Assembly: GCA_026002935.1 (NCBI GenBank)
Contig: BPGH01000001.1
Location: 2,817,250 to 2,881,249 of the forward strand
DNA: 64,000 bases
Direction: 5' to 3'
DNA from: Acidimicrobiia bacterium
GTDB taxonomy: Bacteria; Actinomycetota; Acidimicrobiia; IMCC26256; PALSA-610
The position numbers and the translations under genes were made by a program. Below the pieces are notes generated by a model. That model was not told the DNA's origin, did not search any database, and saw only the letters and a list, made by a program, of their open reading frames with translations. Shown here piece after piece: positions 58,444 through 64,000 of this stretch; position 1 is the first letter of the stretch, and every line of letters begins with the position of its first letter.

Positions 58444-61400
58444 GCCGCCCCCTCGGCGCCGGCCGGGTCGTCGGGCGCGGCCGGGAACAACGCGAGGTAG
58501 GGCTCGAGCGCGGGGTCGCCCTGCTTGCGCTCCCACTCCCGCCAGCGGTCGGCGGTGCCGAGGCCGTCGGGATCGCAGTACGGGCAGGCGACGAAGGGGC
58601 GCCAGCCGGGCGGTTCGGGGTGCGCGGGGAAGCACCCGGCCTCGATCCCGTCGACGATCCGCTGCAGCACGGCGCCGAAGGCGGCCAGGACCTGCTCGTC
58701 GACGGGGTACCCGACCAGCCGGTTCTCACCGCGTCCGACGAACCAGTAATACGCCTCGACGGGCACGTCCGCCCCGCCCCCGTGCCCGGCCCGGGCGGCG
58801 AGCGCGTAGACGGGGAGCTGCAGCCGGTCGCCGCCGGCGACCGGGTCGTCGGCCGAGAGCCCCTCGAAGCCCGCCGGCGAACCGGTCTTGTAGTCGAACA
58901 CGACGAGTGTCCCGTCGGCACGGCGGTCGACCCGGTCGGCCGCGCCCGACAGCCGGATCGGGCGCCCGTCGGGGAGCACGACCTCCAGCTCCTCGAACCC
59001 GAACTCGGTCGAGAGCGTCACGTGGCCGTGCGCGTCGCGCAGGCGCGTGTCGGCGTCGAGCCAGGCGTCGAGGTCGGCGTGGAGGACCCGCTGCTCGCGC
59101 TCCCACAGCAGGCGCCGGCCCGTGACGCCCCGGGCGGCCGCGCGCGCGAGCTCCTCGTCGGCGATCGCGTGCAGGAGCCGCCGGGCGTCGTCGCCCACCG
59201 GTGGCCCCGCCGCGACGAACCGGTCGAGCACCGCGTGCACGATGGAGCCGCGCTCGGTGGGCGACAGGGTCACGACGGCCTCGGGTGCCTCCACCGGCCG
59301 GACGTACAGGACGTGGCGCACGAAGTAGGCGTGCGGGCAGCGCGACCACTGCTCGAGCCGGGTCGCGGAGACGACGGTCCCCGGTGCGGTCGGTCCCACG
59401 CGCGCGACCCGGTCCGCGAGGTGCGCGAGGTTCCCGTCGAAGCGCGTGAACGCGCCGCTGCGCCGGGCCCGGACGAGCTCGACCGCGCGCCGGTACGGCG
59501 CCTCGTCGAGCCGCCGGCCGGACAGCACGGCCCGCACGTCCCGCTCGTGGCGTGTCGCCGGGAACCCGGCCCGCGCGAGCCCGTCGGAGAACGACGCGAC
59601 CTCCGTGCACCAGGCCTCGCCGGCGGGCAGCTCACGCCGGCCCGTGACGGCCTCGACGGCGTCGAGCAGGAACCGTGAGGGCGCGTGCTCGGTGCTGCGC
59701 CGCAGGCTGCCGCGCGGGAAGCACAGCACACGCCGCCCCGTCGTGGACGCGAGCGCGGCGAGCAGGGCGCGCTGGTCGTCGTCGGCCCGCTCGGCGCGCA
59801 GCGCGAGCTCACCCCCCACGGCGCGGCGGTCGGTGTCGCCGATGAGCGGGTCGTCCCGGGTCGCCGCCGGGAACGAGCCGTCGGCGAGCCCGCACACGAA
59901 CAGCCGCTCGAGCGGGACGCCGAGGCAGCCGGCCACCGGCCCGGCGAAGACGCCCTCCCCCATCCGGCCGGCGCGCACGGGAACCGCGTCGAGCTCGAGC
60001 CGCAGGGTCCGGCGGAACACGTCGAGCGACGGCGCCTCCTCGACCGTGTCGAGGCCGGCGAGCCGGTCGAGCGTCGCCTCGACGCGCCGGGCGGCCTCCT
60101 GCTCGGGCACCGGCCAGCCGGCCCGCCGCCGATCGTCGCCGATCCAGCGGCGCACGAGGCCGAGCGCCCAGCGCGCCTTGCCCGACCAGCGGGCCGGCAC
60201 GGCGCCGGGCGAGAGGTCCGCGGCGAGCCCCTCGACGAAGGCCCGGAGCCGCCCGACGCGCTCGCGTTCGCGCGCCGACCGGTCGTCGCCGGCCGCGCCG
60301 AGCTCGGCGTCGTACCGGTCGAGGCGCGCGCGCCACTCCCCCAGGCCGCCGACGACGCCCGCCGCACGCGAGATCCGCTCCCAGTCGGCCGTCTCGGCCG
60401 GCCGTCCGGCGGCGTCGCGCACCGGCGCGCCCGCGAGGAGCGTGAACACGTCCTCCCGGCGGAAGTCACGGTCGGGCAGCGCGAGCATGCGCAGCAGGGC
60501 GCGCCCGAGCACGCTGTCGGACAGCGAGCGGGCCGCACCACCGTTGTACGGGATCCCGGCGAGGTCGAGGTGCTCGGCGAGCAGGCGGGCGTACGGGTCC
60601 GCGCTCGCGTAGCACACCGCGACGCGCTCGAGCGGGACGCCGTCACGCACCGCGTCGACCACGCCGCGAACGACGGCACGCACCTCGTCGTCGGGGTCGG
60701 AGAAGGTCTGCACGACGGTCGCGGGCGGGACGGCGGGCGGGACGGTCGCCGGCGCGGGGGGTGCATCGGGCGCCTCGACGCCCAGGCGACGCGCCGAGGC
60801 GCGCACCGCGGCGTCGGCGCGCGGCACCCCCGTGAGGCCCAGCACCACCGACGTCGGCACGCGCTCCGCGAGCGCGACCAGCAGCCTCGCCTGGGGGGCG
60901 CCGAGGCGCTGCGGCAGGAAGACGACGAGCGATCCGAGGTCGCCGGGCAGCGGCGCGCCGTCACGCACGAGGTCGGTCGCGACGCGCATCAGGTCGTGCT
61001 CCGTGTACCAGCCGCCGCGCAACGCCTCCGCCGCCTCGCGGTGGATGCGCACGACGTCGCGCACGCGGGGGTGCTGCCGGGCGAGCACCTCGAGCACGTC
61101 CGCGTCGAGGTCCCCGAGCTCGCGGTGCGCGGCGACGAGCGCCTCCTCGGTCGCGGGGTGCCGGGCGACGGGGGCGAACACCCCGGCGTCGCGCGCGAGC
61201 ACCGACCGCACGGCGGCCGCGACCACCGGGGTCGAGACGGGGCGGCGGCCGGCGGCCGCGAGGGTGGGGGCCGCGAGCAGTTCGGCGAGCCGGTAGACGG
61301 TGAGGAACGACACCCCGACGATGCCGACCCCCCGCGCCGTGACGTCGCCCAGCTCGCCCGAGGCGAGGAGCCGCCGGGTCGCGACGCCGACGGAGTTGGT

Positions 61401-61517
61401 GGGGACCACGACGGCGACGGGCGCGAGCGGCTCGCCGGCCTTGGCGGCGGCGATCCGCGCGTGCAGCGCCTCCGCCGCGGGCCGCCCGTAGGGCACGAAC
61501 ACCGGGTCGATGGCCAC
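58440..61517 (-). CDS. AddB-like PD-(D/E)XK nuclease
   Basis: This 1025-residue protein is the partner of the AddA-like helicase. The N-terminal half keeps the helicase fold, with VAVVVPTNSVGVATRRLLAS at the Walker A position lacking the GKT signature, so it is probably inactive as an ATPase. The C-terminal nuclease has GAADRVDRRADGTLVVFDYK and TGSPAGFEG, with RLSGAADRVD. Four cysteines for an Fe-S cluster are visible (CPHAYFVRHVL near 716, and ACPYCDPDGLGT close to the C-terminus with a preceding CFPAHP), as in AddB. GTG at 61517 has a TACGAT -10 element 6 bases upstream. It is first of seven same-strand genes. Confidence 0.9.
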   Translation of the reverse strand: MAIDPVFVPYGRPAAEALHARIAAAKAGEPLAPVAVVVPTNSVGVATRRLLASGELGDVTARGVGIVGVSFLTVYRLAELLAAPTLAAAGRRPVSTPVVAAAVRSVLARDAGVFAPVARHPATEEALVAAHRELGDLDADVLEVLARQHPRVRDVVRIHREAAEALRGGWYTEHDLMRVATDLVRDGAPLPGDLGSLVVFLPQRLGAPQARLLVALAERVPTSVVLGLTGVPRADAAVRASARRLGVEAPDAPPAPATVPPAVPPATVVQTFSDPDDEVRAVVRGVVDAVRDGVPLERVAVCYASADPYARLLAEHLDLAGIPYNGGAARSLSDSVLGRALLRMLALPDRDFRREDVFTLLAGAPVRDAAGRPAETADWERISRAAGVVGGLGEWRARLDRYDAELGAAGDDRSARERERVGRLRAFVEGLAADLSPGAVPARWSGKARWALGLVRRWIGDDRRRAGWPVPEQEAARRVEATLDRLAGLDTVEEAPSLDVFRRTLRLELDAVPVRAGRMGEGVFAGPVAGCLGVPLERLFVCGLADGSFPAATRDDPLIGDTDRRAVGGELALRAERADDDQRALLAALASTTGRRVLCFPRGSLRRSTEHAPSRFLLDAVEAVTGRRELPAGEAWCTEVASFSDGLARAGFPATRHERDVRAVLSGRRLDEAPYRRAVELVRARRSGAFTRFDGNLAHLADRVARVGPTAPGTVVSATRLEQWSRCPHAYFVRHVLYVRPVEAPEAVVTLSPTERGSIVHAVLDRFVAAGPPVGDDARRLLHAIADEELARAAARGVTGRRLLWEREQRVLHADLDAWLDADTRLRDAHGHVTLSTEFGFEELEVVLPDGRPIRLSGAADRVDRRADGTLVVFDYKTGSPAGFEGLSADDPVAGGDRLQLPVYALAARAGHGGGADVPVEAYYWFVGRGENRLVGYPVDEQVLAAFGAVLQRIVDGIEAGCFPAHPEPPGWRPFVACPYCDPDGLGTADRWREWERKQGDPALEPYLALFPAAPDDPAGAEGAA

Positions 61518-61523
61518 CGCGGG

Positions 61524-61529
61524 ATCGTA
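61524..61529 (-). promoter_or_regulatory. -10 element TACGAT of the AddB-like operon
   Basis: TACGAT on the minus strand ends 6 bases before the GTG at 61517 and predicts a leaderless transcript for the run of genes to 50683. Confidence 0.5.
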
Positions 61530-61568
61530 CGGGCAGGGTGAGACGGCCGCGGGGGACGGGACGCCAGG

Positions 61569-63104
61569 TCAGTTCACCCGGCGTCCGCGCCCCGCCCAGT
61601 ACGGCTCGCGCAGGAGGTACTTCTGCAGCTTGCCCGTCGCGGTGCGGGCGAGGGCGTCGCGGAACTCGACGCTGGTCGGGCACTTGTAGTGCGCGAGCCG
61701 GGCCCGGCAGTGCTCGATGATCTCCTGCTCGGTCACGCGCGCGCCCGGGGCGACCACGACGAGCGCCTTCACGGTCTCGCCCCAGCGCTCGTCGGGCACA
61801 CCGATCACCGCGACCTCCGCGACCGCCGGGTGCGAGAAGATGCAGTCCTCGACCTCGATCGACGAGACGTTCTCGCCCCCGGAGATGATCACGTCCTTCT
61901 TGCGGTCGAGGATCGAGACGTGGTTGTCGGCGTCGATCACGCCGCCGTCGCCCGTGTGGAACCAGCCGTCACGGATCGCCTCGGCGGTCTCGGCGGGCTG
62001 GCGCCAGTACCCCTCCATCACGTGGTTGCCCCGGGCGAGCAGCTCGCCCTCGGCGTCGACACGCAGGCGCACCCCCAGCGCGGGCGCGCCGGCCCGGCCG
62101 AGCCTCGCCGCGCGCTCGGCCGGGGTGAGGTGGTCGTACTCCTCGCGGGTGCGGTTCATCGTGAGCAACGGTGTGGTCTCGGTGAGGCCGTAGATCTGCA
62201 CGAACTCCCAGCCGAGCTCGGTCTCCACGCGCTCGATGGTGCGCGTCGGCGGCGGCGCGCCCGCCACGACGATGCGCGTGCGCCCGCGGCCGGGGACCTC
62301 CCCCGGCCAATCGGACGCTGCGTCGAGGATCGCGGCGACGACCGCGGGGGCACCGCACAGCAGCGTGACGCCGTGGTCGCGCACCCGCCGCAGGATCTCG
62401 CCGCCGTCCACCTTGCGCGCCACGACGTGGCGGCCGCCCATCCCGGTGACGGCGTAGATCATGCCCCAACCGTTGCAGTGGAACATGGGCAGGGTGTGCA
62501 GGTACACGTCGCGGTCGCTCACGCCGGCCTGCCACCCGAACACCGCGGCGTTCAGCCAGATGTTGCGGTGCGTGAGCTGCACCCCCTTGGGCCGCGCGGT
62601 CGTACCCGACGTGTAGTTGATCGTCGCGGTCGCGTGCTCGTCGGGGTCGTCCCACGGCTCGGGCGGGTCCTCGCGGTGCAGCACCCCGTCGGAGCCGGCG
62701 CCGAGGACGAACCGGTGCGGCGCGTCCACCGATCGCAGCGCGTCGTCCAGCTCCGGGTCGACGAGCAGGACGGACGCACCGCTGTGCGCGACGATGTAGC
62801 CGACCTCCTCGGCGTTGAGCCGGAAGTTGATCGGCACGAGCACGCGGCCCCAACCGCTCACCCCGAAGAACGCGGTCAGCAGGCGCGCGGCGTTCTGCGA
62901 GACCACCGCGACGCGCTCGCCGCGACCGACGCCGAGGGCGTCGAGCGCGGCCGCCTGCGCGCGCGCCCGCCGGGCGACCTCCCGCCAGGTGAGCGACCCC
63001 CAGGGGGGCGCGGGCTGGTGGGGCTCGTCGACGACGCCCACGCGCTCGCCGTACACCAGCTCGGCCCGTTCGAGGAAGTCGGCCACGGTCAGCGGTACGT
63101 GCAC
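61569..63104 (-). CDS. Acyl-CoA ligase (FadD/AMP-binding family)
   Basis: This 511-residue enzyme activates a fatty or aromatic acid with ATP and CoA. Motifs are TINYTSGTTARPKGVQLTHR (AMP binding, near 170), CNGWGMIYAVTGMGG, IYGLTETTPLLTMNR, the hinge DGWFHTGDGGVIDADNHVSI, LDRKKDVIISGGENVSSIEV and the catalytic Lys in ARTATGKLQKYLL. It resembles long-chain fatty-acid-CoA ligases of beta-oxidation. GTG at 63104 is the start. It is followed 51 bases later by the AddB-like gene, which has its own promoter. Confidence 0.95.
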   Translation of the reverse strand: MHVPLTVADFLERAELVYGERVGVVDEPHQPAPPWGSLTWREVARRARAQAAALDALGVGRGERVAVVSQNAARLLTAFFGVSGWGRVLVPINFRLNAEEVGYIVAHSGASVLLVDPELDDALRSVDAPHRFVLGAGSDGVLHREDPPEPWDDPDEHATATINYTSGTTARPKGVQLTHRNIWLNAAVFGWQAGVSDRDVYLHTLPMFHCNGWGMIYAVTGMGGRHVVARKVDGGEILRRVRDHGVTLLCGAPAVVAAILDAASDWPGEVPGRGRTRIVVAGAPPPTRTIERVETELGWEFVQIYGLTETTPLLTMNRTREEYDHLTPAERAARLGRAGAPALGVRLRVDAEGELLARGNHVMEGYWRQPAETAEAIRDGWFHTGDGGVIDADNHVSILDRKKDVIISGGENVSSIEVEDCIFSHPAVAEVAVIGVPDERWGETVKALVVVAPGARVTEQEIIEHCRARLAHYKCPTSVEFRDALARTATGKLQKYLLREPYWAGRGRRVN

Positions 63105-63194
63105 CGGCCGATCGTCGTCGCACCCGCCGCCCCGGTCAACCCGGCTCCCGAGGGGCGCGGCGCGGGCGGGTTGCGCGCCGGTGCCCGGGAGGGC

Positions 63195-63965
63195 TCAGTG
63201 TGGCACGAGGCCGCCGTCCACGAGCAACACCTGGCCCGTCATGAAGCTCGACGCGTCGGAGGCGAGGAACAGCGCCGGCCCGACCATCTCGTCGGGGCTC
63301 GCCGCCCGCCGCATCAGGCTCGCCTCCGCCATCGAGCGCTGCGCCTCCGGCGGGTTGGCCCGCACCATGTCGGTGTCGACCGTGCCCGGCGCGAGCGCGT
63401 TCACCCGGATCCCGTCGGGCGCGAACTGCGCGGCCATCGCCCGCGTGAACGCCATGAGGCCGGCCTTGCCCGCCGCGTACATCGCGACGAAGGACGAGAA
63501 GAGGAACGCGCCCGCGGAGATGACGTTGACCACCGCCGCGTGGCCGCTCGCCCGCAGGTGCGGCAGCGCCTCCTGCACGAGGAACACCGGGCCGCGCAGG
63601 TTGACGTCGAACGACTTCTGCCACGCCTCGGGCGTGAAGGCGCCGAGCGGCTGCGTGAGCGCGTTGGCGGCATTGTTGACGACGACGTCGAGCCGGCCGA
63701 AGCGCTCGACCGTCTGGCCGACGAGCCTCCGCAGGTCGCCGAGCTCCCCCATGTGCGCCGGGACGCCGAGCGCCTCGCCCCCCAGGGCGCGCAGGTGCGA
63801 CTCGGTCTCGGCGCACGCGTCGGCCTTGCGGCTCGCCACGACCACCGACGCCCCCGCGCACACGAGGCCCTCGGCGACGGCCCGGCCGATGCCGCGGGTG
63901 CCGCCGGTGACGATCGCGACGCGTCCCGACAGGTCGAACAACGACTGGAGGTGCGCTCGGTCCAT
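63195..63965 (-). CDS. Short-chain dehydrogenase/reductase
   Basis: This 256-residue Rossmann-fold enzyme has the cofactor motif TGGTRGIGRAVAEGL near 20, the NNAANALT segment, the catalytic Ser in VISAGAFLFSS and YAAGKAGLMAFTRAM (Tyr and Lys of YxxxK). The C-terminus FLASDASSFMTGQVLLVDGG is typical. It oxidises or reduces an alcohol or ketone, with NADP likely from Arg-rich residues after the first strand (VVVASRKADAC). ATG at 63965 has a TAAGGT -10 element 8 bases upstream. It is transcribed before the acyl-CoA ligase, 90 bases away. Confidence 0.93.
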   Translation of the reverse strand: MDRAHLQSLFDLSGRVAIVTGGTRGIGRAVAEGLVCAGASVVVASRKADACAETESHLRALGGEALGVPAHMGELGDLRRLVGQTVERFGRLDVVVNNAANALTQPLGAFTPEAWQKSFDVNLRGPVFLVQEALPHLRASGHAAVVNVISAGAFLFSSFVAMYAAGKAGLMAFTRAMAAQFAPDGIRVNALAPGTVDTDMVRANPPEAQRSMAEASLMRRAASPDEMVGPALFLASDASSFMTGQVLLVDGGLVPH

Positions 63966-63972
63966 GGCGGGT

Positions 63973-63979
63973 TACCTTA
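63973..63979. promoter_or_regulatory. Overlapping divergent -10 elements
   Basis: TACCTT (63973-63978, plus strand) and TAAGGT (63979-63974, minus strand) share five bases. They sit 6 and 8 bases before the start codons of the gene at 63985 and the SDR gene at 63965. A single 7-bp AT-rich core would therefore serve both directions. Confidence 0.5.
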
Positions 63980-63984
63980 CGGCC

Positions 63985-64000
63985 GTGGCGACGATCGTGA
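63985..64000 (+). CDS. Start of a further gene, cut by the window edge
   Basis: GTG at 63985 follows a TACCTT -10 element by 6 bases and reads VATIV before the sequence ends. Only the leaderless promoter pattern supports it. Identity is unknown. Confidence 0.35.

Overview
The window is very GC-rich actinobacterial chromosome. A WhiB regulator, an F420-type LLM oxidoreductase, a DEDDh-exonuclease/GIY-YIG nuclease, an actinobacterial RNase P RNA, AddAB-like nucleases and many CoA-dependent catabolic genes point to Actinomycetota. The mix of amidohydrolases, P450s and acyl-CoA enzymes recalls Acidimicrobiia, but that class assignment is inference. There are no tRNA, rRNA or CRISPR loci. Many genes carry a TANNNT -10 element only 6-10 bases before the start codon, which predicts largely leaderless transcription.

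Layout. 1-2.6 kb (- strand): a MerB-like protein cut by the window edge, a frameshifted hypothetical gene and an acyl-CoA dehydrogenase. 2.8-12.3 kb (+): citrate synthase, then a tightly coupled chain TetR / amidohydrolase / P450 / zinc alcohol dehydrogenase / sulfatase, then an acyl-CoA dehydrogenase and a cupredoxin lipoprotein. 12.3-16.4 kb: a hypothetical gene (-), then a coupled enoyl-CoA hydratase / CoA-transferase / OB-fold / SCPx-type thiolase operon. 16.4-22.4 kb (-): a complete sugar-type ABC importer with two tandem binding proteins. 22.4-29.5 kb: a fused IpdA/IpdB-like CoA-transferase with a divergent TetR, an LLM oxidoreductase, a thiolase, a single-chain electron-transfer flavoprotein and DoxX. 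29.5-32.2 kb: a second P450/amidohydrolase pair whose two promoters share a 16-bp operator.

32.3-40.3 kb holds housekeeping genes: NYN-domain protein, YjbQ, zinc ribbons, a repair nuclease under an SOS box, trpD, an acyl-CoA dehydrogenase and WhiB. 40.4-43.7 kb (-) carries three overlapping Fem-like aminoacyl/GNAT transferases, divergent from rnpB (43.84-44.23 kb). Beside the 3' end of rnpB lie a degenerate tyrosine recombinase and a lower-GC lipoprotein, probably the remains of an integrated element. 45.6-48.4 kb is a divergent PilZ / GGDEF-EAL pair (cyclic-di-GMP). SURF1 (frameshifted) and bioB follow. 50.7-61.5 kb (-) is a seven-gene run: AddB-like, AddA-like, class A PBP, coiled-coil zinc ribbon, RNase HI, membrane protein, histidine phosphatase. 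The window ends with a fatty-acyl-CoA ligase and an SDR, the latter facing a new gene across a shared -10 element.

Working together: the acyl-CoA ligase, dehydrogenases, hydratases, thiolases, CoA-transferases and electron-transfer flavoprotein form a beta-oxidation-like capacity. P450s, alcohol dehydrogenase, sulfatase and amidohydrolases would prepare hydrophobic (perhaps steroid- or terpenoid-like) substrates for it. No substrate can be read from sequence. Two genes (599-1572, 48810-49617) are broken by single-base-type shifts that could be assembly errors.
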